Source: a virus | Direction: 5' to 3' (one strand) | DNA: 30,605 nt | IMG/VR virus record: IMGVR_UViG_3300029787_000147 | Location: 4,495 to 35,099 of that record | In this document: positions 24,721 to 30,592 of the stretch, piece after piece | Layout of the letters: each line of letters starts with the position of its first letter | Numbering within the stretch: the first letter of the stretch is position 1 | The notes under the pieces: generated by a model | What the model was told of the DNA's origin: nothing | Database searches by the model: none | Seen by the model: the letters and a program-made list of their open reading frames with translations, nothing else | Made by a program: the position numbers and the translations under genes

Positions 24721-25031
24721 TCAATCCACCCGCCTTCATCGCCTCTAATTTGGTATGCTTCATCAGTATAAGACATCATTATATCTCGTAGGAGTTCAAG
24801 GTTGGGCTTCTCGACAGGTAAAACTTGACCTGCCTTTTTATCATTGTAATATACTACATCATCTATCTCATCAAGTAGTCCACGCAACCGCTGGACTTCT
24901 GTAAGCAGTTCATTGATACCGTCTTTGACTGCCATGCTATCAGCGAGCAAATCATCAACACCTATTTCATCGGAGTTTATTATTCTGTCAATCACTTCGT
25001 CCAGTCCTTCGTATTTGTCTGTGTTAATCAT
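24717..25031 (-). CDS. MINTDKYE-start coiled-coil protein
   Basis: 104 aa. It starts MINTDKYEG from copy 3 of the 22-nt start cassette. A long helical segment with a heptad-like pattern (INELLTEVQRLRGLLDEI) suggests a coiled coil; the rest is acidic. It is the protein most similar in design to 22211-22474 (start motif, then VQRLR/VERLR coiled coil), so these two may be diverged paralogs. Function unknown. Confidence 0.55.
   Translation of the reverse strand: MINTDKYEGLDEVIDRIINSDEIGVDDLLADSMAVKDGINELLTEVQRLRGLLDEIDDVVYYNDKKAGQVLPVEKPNLELLRDIMMSYTDEAYQIRGDEGGWIE
25010..25031 (-). repeat. 22-nt start cassette, copy 3
   Basis: First 22 nt of the 24717-25031 gene; one mismatch to copies 1 and 2, changing Asp to Asn at codon 3. 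Confidence 0.75.
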
Positions 25032-25345
25032 TCTGCATCACCTTGTTCTTTCAGCCATTCTTGATAGCCAATGTATTCAGCCTCATCCCATCCTTCACAT
25101 AGTAAGGAGTCAGCCTCAATCGCAGATATTCCTGTATCTTCCCACACTTGCGAGCCATCATCATTGAAGTCAACGACAACCCAAAGTGTGCCTGTGCCTC
25201 GGTCTGTATCGTATGCCATGTGTGATTTAGTCCAACCTCGGTCTGTGAACCACTCATCTGCCATCTCATCCCAAGCGTGTCCTGTGCGCTCAAGTCTTTC
25301 TTCATCAAGTTCCATGTATTCTTCGTATCTGTCTGTGTCAATCAT
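25028..25345 (-). CDS. MIDTDRYE-start acidic protein, unknown
   Basis: 105 aa, rich in Asp, Glu and Trp. It starts MIDTDRYEE from copy 4 of the start cassette. The middle has a strand pattern, TLWVVVDFNDDG, and the end is helical (EAEYIGYQEWLKEQ). ATGA overlaps on both sides. No family recognised. Confidence 0.55.
   Translation of the reverse strand: MIDTDRYEEYMELDEERLERTGHAWDEMADEWFTDRGWTKSHMAYDTDRGTGTLWVVVDFNDDGSQVWEDTGISAIEADSLLCEGWDEAEYIGYQEWLKEQGDAE
25324..25345 (-). repeat. 22-nt start cassette, copy 4
   Basis: First 22 nt of the 25028-25345 gene; one mismatch to copies 1 and 2, changing Lys to Arg at codon 6. Confidence 0.75.
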
Positions 25346-25536
25346 TCAATCATCTCCTTCAATTCTTTTACCTTCTCATCATACAATAGAAGTGCCTTTT
25401 GTTCATCTCCGACTTCCCATCCTTCGACTAACTCTTTCGTGCTATTAGATGTATGTCGGACAATATCAATAGCCCAAACAAACTTAGCAAGTCTGTGCAT
25501 CTCAACTTCTTTATCTCCAACCATTCCACTTTGCAT
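25342..25536 (-). CDS. Small helical protein, unknown
   Basis: 64 aa from the ATG at 25536, 2 nt after the preceding stop; an ATG at 25551 inside the preceding gene is an alternative. All-helical pattern (MHRLAKFVWAIDIVRH, DEQKALLLYDEKVKELKEM). No motif recognised. Ends with ATGA overlap to the cassette-start gene. Confidence 0.45.
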   Translation of the reverse strand: MQSGMVGDKEVEMHRLAKFVWAIDIVRHTSNSTKELVEGWEVGDEQKALLLYDEKVKELKEMIE

Positions 25537-25538
25537 AA

Positions 25539-26039
25539 TTACCACAACCATCCTAAGATTCTTGTGATTAGACCAGCCTTTCTAGGTGAGTTATAACAGG
25601 CTTCTAGTGCTTGTAGTTGAATTTCTAGTGACTCGACTCTATCTTCTAACTCATCGTACTCTAAACCTTCTTTGATAATATCATAATCAATATAGTCATC
25701 AATATCAAAGTTACTAAATACTGATTCCGCAATATCATCTTCGATGTTGTATCTGATGCTATCATAGTCTAAGTGTTCATTGACTTGTTCAAGAATGTCA
25801 TCCTCTATTTCATATCTAATATCGGAAGTGTCGATGTAATCACTAATTTCAACGTAATCGGACAAATCCATGTTGCTCATAAAATTATCAATGACACCCT
25901 CTACACCAGCCTCGACGTATTCTGTAAAATCAGTATTCTCAAGATGACCTAAGACTGATGCCTCAATCATCCCACTATCTATTTCACTCATCACACCTTC
26001 AATTATCGCGCTTTCATCAAACTCTATTTCTGCTTCCAT
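25539..26039 (-). CDS. Acidic repeat protein, leaderless operon head
   Basis: 166 aa from the ATG at 26039. That start lies 26 nt from the TATA box of promoter copy 3, so it is preferred to the ATG at 26054. The protein is extremely acidic and contains imperfect repeats of the form (S)DIRYEIEDDILEQV / DSIRYNIEDDIAESV with DY-I steps between. It ends with an amphipathic tail, GLITRILGWLW. It could be a DNA mimic or a helical scaffold; both are inference from composition. Confidence 0.55.
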   Translation of the reverse strand: MEAEIEFDESAIIEGVMSEIDSGMIEASVLGHLENTDFTEYVEAGVEGVIDNFMSNMDLSDYVEISDYIDTSDIRYEIEDDILEQVNEHLDYDSIRYNIEDDIAESVFSNFDIDDYIDYDIIKEGLEYDELEDRVESLEIQLQALEACYNSPRKAGLITRILGWLW

Positions 26040-26060
26040 ATCTATTCCTCTCATTCATTC

Positions 26061-26093
26061 CTTATAACTCTTTTCATAGCGGGTTCGTAAGGT
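26061..26093 (-). promoter_or_regulatory. Promoter with 20-nt element, copy 3
   Basis: Minus strand: ACCTTACGAACCCGCTATG (26075-26093), purine-rich AAAAGAG, then TTATAAGG. The TATA centre is about 26 nt from the ATG at 26039. The element contains the last codons (NLTNPL) of the upstream gene. Confidence 0.8.
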
Positions 26094-26715
26094 TTTCCTC
26101 CACTTTCAAAGAGTATTTTTCAGTTCCTTCATCCCAATGATATTGCTCATAAAGACTCATGTTATCTATCAAATCTGCAACGAAATCATTCATACACGCA
26201 TCAGTATATCCTTCATCGTATTCCTTTCTTCCTAACCATGTATCAATCATATGTTTAGCAGTATGTTTGAGTTCTTGAGTTTCATGATAGGAGTCCCTTG
26301 TGATAGAATCAAGAGAGAAATTTTCCCTATCTCCTGTTTCTTCCCTAAGAGTATCATTTACTCTTCGTAATGCCCACCATGCTAGAGCGTGGTCACATTC
26401 TTCATTTGATTTAGTGCTGACATTACAAGTAAAATCTGCATCTGCCAACTGCTCAACAAACTCAAGAGTGATAGGCCAATAACCTTCACTTTCTCCATAA
26501 TTTGTTGAAAAGATTCTATCATATAGAGCAAACCGTCTGTATGCTTCTTTGATTGAAACACCATAGGTTATTTGCTCTCCTGTTTTGTGAATATGTCCAA
26601 CACCAGTGGTCATGCACATCAGACCCATACCGGCAAACGAAGGTATAAACTTCCTTTGGGCCTCGGTAAACTGTTCAAACTTTTCTTCGTCCTTTACTCC
26701 AATTATTAACGGCAT
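26074..26715 (-). CDS. Unknown 213-aa protein
   Basis: Mainly helical, with a strand-rich start (MPLIIGVKDEEKF). The middle has ECDHALAWWALRRV and ETQELKHTAKHMIDTW helices, in which His and acidic residues recur, as in some all-alpha hydrolases, but no signature is certain. Its ATG overlaps the upstream stop (TAATG). Its last six codons are formed by promoter copy 3. Confidence 0.5.
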   Translation of the reverse strand: MPLIIGVKDEEKFEQFTEAQRKFIPSFAGMGLMCMTTGVGHIHKTGEQITYGVSIKEAYRRFALYDRIFSTNYGESEGYWPITLEFVEQLADADFTCNVSTKSNEECDHALAWWALRRVNDTLREETGDRENFSLDSITRDSYHETQELKHTAKHMIDTWLGRKEYDEGYTDACMNDFVADLIDNMSLYEQYHWDEGTEKYSLKVEENLTNPL

Positions 26716-26954
26716 TATTCTTCCTCTCCTTCTTCATCAGTCGGCCAATTAGGTAATTTATTTTCTTTCATAGATTCTAACAGTTCCTTCATTTCAGTAA
26801 TTCTCTTGACCCTACTCCAAAGCCTGTAAAGATTAACTTCCATTTCTTTTAGTTGTTCTGCACTGTAATTATTTAGTAAGGGTTCTGCCTCCCCACGTTT
26901 CATCCAGTATAGCCCTTCTTCTACTATTCTCCATTCAATCGGTTTTATTTCCAT
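26715..26954 (-). CDS. Small coiled-coil protein, unknown
   Basis: 79 aa with a long helix (LKEMEVNLYRLWSRVKRITEMKELLESM, given here as its 38-65 region) and an acidic tail. GGAGG stands about 12 nt before the ATG. It heads the two-gene operon of promoter copy 4, here with a leader of about 30 nt rather than leaderless. Confidence 0.5.
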   Translation of the reverse strand: MEIKPIEWRIVEEGLYWMKRGEAEPLLNNYSAEQLKEMEVNLYRLWSRVKRITEMKELLESMKENKLPNWPTDEEGEEE

Positions 26955-26955
26955 A

Positions 26956-27396
26956 TCATTCTTCCTCCAGTCTCTCTGCTGTTAAATTGTCCTCTACTTC
27001 CACGCTTATATAGTTTTCGGTGGCGGGTTCGTAAGGTGTCCAATTATTTTCTTTGTTTAAATTAGAATCGTGTTTATGGCAAAACCAAACTGTACAACCC
27101 GAAGAATGAAAATTAATCCAACAAGCGACTGATACTCTACAAGAAAAATAATCTTGGTTTTGACCTACACTCTCATTCAAATTTTCTAAATACGATTTGA
27201 AAGTAGGGAATCTTAGATGTAAACTAGGTATCTCATTAGAATTATAAACACCTGTTATGGCCCTAAAATACTTGAAGTGTTTACCAATCTTTCTTTTTTC
27301 TTTTTGTATTAGTTTGGTTACAAAAACAGGGTCGTCAAACGGACCTTCCCATTTTTCATCTTCTAAATCTAGTGTGTATGTTATTTTCTCATTCAT
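26956..27396 (-). CDS. Unknown protein ending in PYEPAT segment
   Basis: 146 aa from the ATG at 27396, with GAGGAGG 9 nt upstream (a nearer ATG at 27405 abuts the site). Strand-rich; four Cys (CRVSVACW, then GCTVWFCH) and His could bind metal but the spacing is not classical. About 38 codons from the end lies promoter copy 4, read here as PYEPATE. Function unknown. Confidence 0.5.
   Translation of the reverse strand: MNEKITYTLDLEDEKWEGPFDDPVFVTKLIQKEKRKIGKHFKYFRAITGVYNSNEIPSLHLRFPTFKSYLENLNESVGQNQDYFSCRVSVACWINFHSSGCTVWFCHKHDSNLNKENNWTPYEPATENYISVEVEDNLTAERLEEE
27004..27037 (-). promoter_or_regulatory. Promoter with 20-nt element, copy 4
   Basis: Minus strand: ACCTTACGAACCCGCCACCG (27018-27037), AAAAC, then TATATAAGC. 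Predicted start of transcription near 26985, giving a 30-nt leader with GGAGG before the ATG at 26954. Lies inside the upstream gene, where it encodes PYEPATE. Confidence 0.75.
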
Positions 27397-27397
27397 T

Positions 27398-27598
27398 TTA
27401 TTCATCCTCCTCAAAATATTTTAATATCTTTTTTATTGTATGGTCTGTGAACCTATCTTCCATATGAGCCTTATCAAGAGCCATAAGCAATCTTAATCTT
27501 AACGAAGGGTTATCAAATGCGATAGAAAAAGCCGATGCTAATTTATTATATCTATACGATTTCATTTTCATTGTGTTTGCATATTCTTCTAAATCCAT
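27398..27598 (-). CDS. Small helical protein, unknown
   Basis: 66 aa, all-helical and fairly basic (YRYNKLASAFSIAFDN, SLRLRLLMALDKAH). GGAGG lies 9 nt before the ATG. No motif recognised. Confidence 0.5.
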   Translation of the reverse strand: MDLEEYANTMKMKSYRYNKLASAFSIAFDNPSLRLRLLMALDKAHMEDRFTDHTIKKILKYFEEDE

Positions 27599-27599
27599 A

Positions 27600-28055
27600 T
27601 TACTTCACCTCCAAGCCGACTATTTCATATCCACTACGTCTGATACAGAAACTTTGGAAATTATCATCTAAATCGTCAAGGATTGCATAACCATTTTCAT
27701 CCTTATCAATAATAAGTTCTTTGATTTCATCCCGTGATAAATCAGTTTCTTTCTGATGTTCTTTTACCAATGAAACCCAAGGCGGGAATAAACAATTCAT
27801 GTCGTTATAATTTTGAGCGCGTTCATCCCATCTATCGTTTTCATAATCCCATGTCCATTTGTAATTAGGGTCCGACTCATCATAATTGATAATACCTTTC
27901 TTTACTAAAGATGTAGTTATTGCTCTCCATTGTTTAGGATTCATGCTACAATATCCAGCCGTTACCCACATGACTATACCTGTACCGTCAGTCGTATGGT
28001 CAGAACAAACCATGTCCGTGAGAAATTGTAATTCTAGTTTTGTTATTTGTTTCAT
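27600..28055 (-). CDS. Phage-type winged-helix-like protein, unknown
   Basis: 151 aa. The N-terminal half follows a pattern common in phage hypothetical proteins: TKLELQFLTDMV helix, a glycine-rich loop, then WRAITTSLVKKGIINYD, which looks like a recognition helix followed by a wing. The C-terminal half is acidic. It differs from the five-member winged-helix family in lacking the basic start. The start overlaps the 40-aa zinc gene by ATGA. Confidence 0.45.
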   Translation of the reverse strand: MKQITKLELQFLTDMVCSDHTTDGTGIVMWVTAGYCSMNPKQWRAITTSLVKKGIINYDESDPNYKWTWDYENDRWDERAQNYNDMNCLFPPWVSLVKEHQKETDLSRDEIKELIIDKDENGYAILDDLDDNFQSFCIRRSGYEIVGLEVK

Positions 28056-28174
28056 TCTTGATTCCCCCTTCTACAATCTGCACAAATATGTCTTTCTTCG
28101 GCAGTAGTCGGCATCTTCTCATAGAACAATATTGGTTGTCCACATTCTGTACAAGTGTATGGTGTTCTTCTCAT
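28052..28174 (-). CDS. 40-aa zinc-ribbon microprotein
   Basis: Frame of 40 residues with ATGA overlaps at both ends. CTEC (8-11) and CADC pairs separated by about 20 residues make a treble-clef or zinc-ribbon type site; the ends are basic (MRRTPY, CRRGN). Too short for most gene callers but well supported by spacing and cysteines. Confidence 0.65.
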   Translation of the reverse strand: MRRTPYTCTECGQPILFYEKMPTTAEERHICADCRRGNQE

Positions 28175-28473
28175 TCAATCACCTCGCGAGCCATTTTCTT
28201 TTCTGCCCTTTCGTAAGCATAATCCCATAAATCTTCTACCGAATCACTTAAGATGTCTCTAGCATTATCATAATAGTCGGTCCAAACTAATCTTCCTCTA
28301 CCTTTTGATTTCCTGTATAAATCATCTTCTGAAAATCCAACTACCGGCCTACATTGACCGTCATTATATTGGATTACGCCAATCCAGATAGTAGTATTAC
28401 CATTTACCGATTGAGGTAAATCATCATTCGCTTCAAAAATTTCTTCTGCTAATTTGTCCATGTCTTTCGTCAT
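28171..28473 (-). CDS. Unknown protein, leaderless operon head
   Basis: 100 aa. A strand pair (TTIWIGVIQYNDGQCRPVVGF) is followed by helices with an acidic and basic pattern (SVEDLWDYAYERAEKK). The ATG is about 27 nt from the TATA box of promoter copy 5, so it is probably leaderless. No family recognised. Confidence 0.55.
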   Translation of the reverse strand: MTKDMDKLAEEIFEANDDLPQSVNGNTTIWIGVIQYNDGQCRPVVGFSEDDLYRKSKGRGRLVWTDYYDNARDILSDSVEDLWDYAYERAEKKMAREVIE

Positions 28474-28489
28474 ATTTAGTCCTCTCCTT

Positions 28490-28738
28490 TCAACTATTTA
28501 TACCTTCCGATGGCGGGTTCGTAAGGTCAGCAATACCATGCCACTCACTACCTATACCAAACAGTTTCTCCATCCATTCATAATCTCTCAATTGTCTCGC
28601 TCCCATGTATTCTTCCATGAAGATAAGTTCACTATCTCCATCGAGAAACAGGCTTTTTCCATCGGTCCAATTTATGACCGTATAGAGTCGCTTTGGTCCG
28701 TATTCAATTTCATAGGTTGCATCATCATAGTCTTTCAT
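28490..28738 (-). CDS. Unknown small protein ending in promoter copy 5
   Basis: 82 aa, acidic and strand-rich at first (RLYTVINWTDGKSLFLDGDS), helical later (QLRDYEWMEKLFGI). GGAGG stands 10 nt before the ATG, after the stop of the upstream gene. Its final ten codons are the promoter element and TATA box of the next operon. Confidence 0.5.
   Translation of the reverse strand: MKDYDDATYEIEYGPKRLYTVINWTDGKSLFLDGDSELIFMEEYMGARQLRDYEWMEKLFGIGSEWHGIADLTNPPSEGINS
28493..28527 (-). promoter_or_regulatory. Promoter with 20-nt element, copy 5
   Basis: Minus strand: ACCTTACGAACCCGCCATCG (28508-28527), GAAGG, then TATAAATAG. TATA centre about 27 nt from the ATG at 28473. Lies in the last codons of the 28490-28738 gene (LTNPPSEG). 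Confidence 0.8.
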
Positions 28739-28739
28739 T

Positions 28740-29075
28740 TTACCAATCCTCCACGATTATGCCGATTTGGATTTGAGTCCAATTTGTGATACCGCCGGTC
28801 CTATCCCAACCCCAAACAGGGATTACGTGGGTGTAGTCCTCAATGTCCTCATCATCATCTAGGCCATAGGTTTCTCGGATTTCATCTTCATCCTCATACT
28901 CGGAATATCCACAACAAATCGAGATGGGGTCATATTCAATCTCCTCGCCTATATCTTCTTCTAGTTGTTCAAAGTATTCAAATAAGGCTAGTCTTCCCTC
29001 ATAAGAGAAGTTATCCCCTCGGCCACAAAGCCTAAATCCATCTATAAAATCGTGTTCATTTACATATTGTTTCAT
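28740..29075 (-). CDS. Conserved phage hypothetical protein (FSYEG..LEEDxGEEIExD family)
   Basis: 111 aa. The segment GRGDNFSYEGRLALFEYFEQ, then LEEDIGEEIEYDPISICCGY, matches a small protein found in many bacteriophages and some bacterial genomes, always uncharacterised. The remainder is very acidic (EDEDEIRE, DDDEDIED) with a strand-rich end. Finding it in an archaeal virus suggests exchange between viruses of different domains, or shared host ecology (inference). Confidence 0.65.
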   Translation of the reverse strand: MKQYVNEHDFIDGFRLCGRGDNFSYEGRLALFEYFEQLEEDIGEEIEYDPISICCGYSEYEDEDEIRETYGLDDDEDIEDYTHVIPVWGWDRTGGITNWTQIQIGIIVEDW

Positions 29076-29245
29076 TCTATCTCCTCCTTATATTCGGGGT
29101 CATTCTCAACTTTTTCTAATGCTTCTTTTATTGCCGAAACAGGGATTATCATAATGCCATGATAACTATGCGTCATCGTTACACATTGTTGCCCAGTTTC
29201 ATCCCAACTAAGTCCGTACACTGTACATTCTACCTTTTTACTCAT
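29072..29245 (-). CDS. Small strand-rich protein, unknown
   Basis: 57 aa from the ATG at 29245; GGAGG is 11 nt upstream, and the nearer ATG at 29254 lies only 2 nt after it. Mostly strands (VECTVYGLSWD, GIMIIPVSAI), ending in an acidic helix. The stop overlaps the next ATG. Confidence 0.45.
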   Translation of the reverse strand: MSKKVECTVYGLSWDETGQQCVTMTHSYHGIMIIPVSAIKEALEKVENDPEYKEEIE

Positions 29246-29246
29246 T

Positions 29247-29456
29247 TTATTCATTCCTCCTTAGTGTATTAAAAGCCTCTTCCAATTTATCCGTCGCATA
29301 ATCCATAGCATAGTCGTAGCCATCTTCTTCTATCATCTCATCAAGAAAATTATATTGCTCAATAATTTTCTCACAGGTTTCCCAATTGTTCATGAAATTC
29401 CATTCGCCAATCTCAATAGCCAATTCGACCCATCTTGTTTTGTTGTCTGTCATCAT
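29247..29456 (-). CDS. Small helical protein, leaderless operon head
   Basis: 69 aa, acidic and helical (WVELAIEIGEWNFMNNW, MIEEDGYDYAMDYATDKLEEAF). The ATG is 25 nt from the TATA of promoter copy 6, so translation is probably leaderless. No motif recognised. Confidence 0.55.
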   Translation of the reverse strand: MMTDNKTRWVELAIEIGEWNFMNNWETCEKIIEQYNFLDEMIEEDGYDYAMDYATDKLEEAFNTLRRNE

Positions 29457-29458
29457 AT

Positions 29459-29836
29459 TTACACCTCATCTCCATCGTTTATAACGCTTTCGGTAGCGGG
29501 TTCGTAAGGTTCTTCTACAAGCATAGATAAGCCTATTGAGTAAAGTTTATCCATTACTTCTTGAATCATGTTGTTATACTCATAAGGGACATTGTATCTA
29601 TTACCCCACGAATCATATTTTCTGTGTAATATATCGTGTAATTCTCTTCTCGCTTTATCTATTCCCACCTTTAGAGATATGATTTCGTCTTTGGTTGGAT
29701 TTAGATTTATCATAGTTTTAACATCATCTTCTGAACACCAATTACAAACAGGACAAGTAGAAAACCAATCGCCACCCCAAGCATCAGCACAAAATGGCTT
29801 TTCGATAATTTCAGTATCACAAATATCACAATTCAT
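29459..29836 (-). CDS. Zinc-ribbon protein ending in PYEPAT segment
   Basis: 125 aa from the ATG at 29836, overlapping the upstream stop (TGATG). CDIC at the N-terminus and CPVCNWC near residue 29 form a zinc ribbon; a helical part follows (LKVGIDKARRELHDILHRKYD). The C-terminus contains promoter copy 6 as PYEPATESV and an acidic tail. Function unknown. Confidence 0.55.
   Translation of the reverse strand: MNCDICDTEIIEKPFCADAWGGDWFSTCPVCNWCSEDDVKTMINLNPTKDEIISLKVGIDKARRELHDILHRKYDSWGNRYNVPYEYNNMIQEVMDKLYSIGLSMLVEEPYEPATESVINDGDEV
29477..29510 (-). promoter_or_regulatory. Promoter with 20-nt element, copy 6
   Basis: Minus strand: ACCTTACGAACCCGCTACCG (29491-29510), AAAGCG, then TTATAAAC. TATA centre 25 nt from the ATG at 29456. 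Lies inside the 29459-29836 gene, read as PYEPATES. Confidence 0.8.
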
Positions 29837-30216
29837 CAAGCATCATCTCCTAAAATTTCTTCCCTTAGCATAGTGATTACTTCATCAACTACATCGGGAT
29901 ATTTTTCTCTATCGTGTTTGAAATTCCAATCAACAATCGGTACGACATCACAGTATTTATCTCCAGTATAATCAACGGCTACGGTTTGTTCATTTCCCGT
30001 TTCTTTATTTTCTAATGTTACGTTACAACCCTCAAAGTTTTGAGATTGATACGTTACTTCATCCAAGTCAGAAAAGTCAAGCGGTCTTACTTCATCATAT
30101 CCATAACCCATCCAAGTTACCTCAAACCCTCGCTCTCTCATTTCCCAAAAGAAGGCGTATAAATTATCGCCAAATCCAAAGGTACATATTCTATCTTTTT
30201 TAATTCTACCTCTCAT
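29836..30216 (-). CDS. Unknown 126-aa protein
   Basis: Start at the ATG at 30216, with GGAGG about 10 nt upstream; an earlier ATG at 30231 overlaps that site. Basic start (RGRIKKDR), then a mixed strand-helix fold (ICTFGFGDNLYAFFWEMRERGFEVTWM, residues about 9-35) and an acidic helical end. No motif recognised. It follows the 29-aa leader frame by 1 nt. Confidence 0.5.
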   Translation of the reverse strand: MRGRIKKDRICTFGFGDNLYAFFWEMRERGFEVTWMGYGYDEVRPLDFSDLDEVTYQSQNFEGCNVTLENKETGNEQTVAVDYTGDKYCDVVPIVDWNFKHDREKYPDVVDEVITMLREEILGDDA

Positions 30217-30217
30217 T

Positions 30218-30307
30218 CTACTTGCCTCCATAAAATACCAATACTGGTGAATTGCGTTTAATAAATTCCGTTAGGAATGTTGTTCCGGTTGTGCTTTCTT
30301 TGCTCAT
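30218..30307 (-). CDS. 29-aa leaderless peptide heading the last operon
   Basis: Frame of 29 residues (starts MSKESTTGTTF, ends VFYGGK) whose ATG lies 26 nt from the TATA box of promoter copy 7, the position of a leaderless start. Its last codons contain the GGAGG site of the next gene. It may be a peptide in its own right or a leader that brings ribosomes to the next start. Confidence 0.45.
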   Translation of the reverse strand: MSKESTTGTTFLTEFIKRNSPVLVFYGGK

Positions 30308-30326
30308 ACATAACCATTATTCAACA

Positions 30327-30361
30327 ACTATATAAAGGTTTCGATGGCGGGTTTGTAAGGT
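30327..30361 (-). promoter_or_regulatory. Promoter with 20-nt element, copy 7
   Basis: Minus strand: ACCTTACAAACCCGCCATCG (30342-30361), AAACC, then TTTATATAG. The TATA centre is about 26 nt from the ATG at 30307. This is the only copy not overlapping a coding end, because no gene lies upstream. Confidence 0.8.
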
Positions 30362-30482
30362 TTTTTCGGCCATATTGTTTTTGTAACCGCAATAAAAAAT
30401 AAAAAAACTTACGACCCCCTTCTCAGTCCTCCACCGCTACCGGATGAGGGTGGGCCAAAAAAGGGGCCGTAAAAAGTGAATA
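30362..30482. other. Non-coding stretch between promoter 7 and tRNA-like element
   Basis: No frame with a start, ribosome site or coding pattern was found. It holds an A-rich run (about 30390-30410) and a GC-rich part (about 30411-30465). A weak match to the 20-nt element in the opposite orientation (about 30407-30420) lacks a TATA box. Confidence 0.5.
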
Positions 30483-30592
30483 TGGACAGCGGGGAGGGAC
30501 TCGCACCCTCAATCCCCTCTAGCCACAAAGGGTTTTTCTTGCCATATCCCAACTATCGGTAGCGAGCCGACTTGATACAGGAATCTCCGCCG
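30483..30592 (-). tRNA. tRNA-like element or tRNA fragment with encoded CCA
   Basis: On the minus strand the 3' part reads as a T-arm (stem GAGGG/CCCTC with loop TGCGAGT, 30494-30510), then CCCGCTG, T and an encoded CCA (30483-30485). A 7-nt segment at 30586-30592 (CGGCGGA) can pair with CCCGCTG at six of seven positions, one of them a G-T pair. A possible anticodon arm (30515-30531) has 5 pairs including wobbles and loop GTGGCTA, which would read Ala GGC. The total of 110 nt is too long and no good D-arm is found, so this is either an intron-bearing tRNA, a degenerate tRNA, or the 3' half of a host tRNA carried as an attachment site. Confidence 0.4.

Noticed and set aside
15912-30361. CRISPR-like repeat array
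   Set aside because: The seven 20-nt copies are 0.7 to 7 kb apart, lie at operon borders and are tied to TATA boxes; there are no regular spacers.
30405-30425. Partial 20-nt element in opposite orientation
   Set aside because: Two bases are missing from the core, no TATA box follows on the plus strand, and there is no plus-strand gene.
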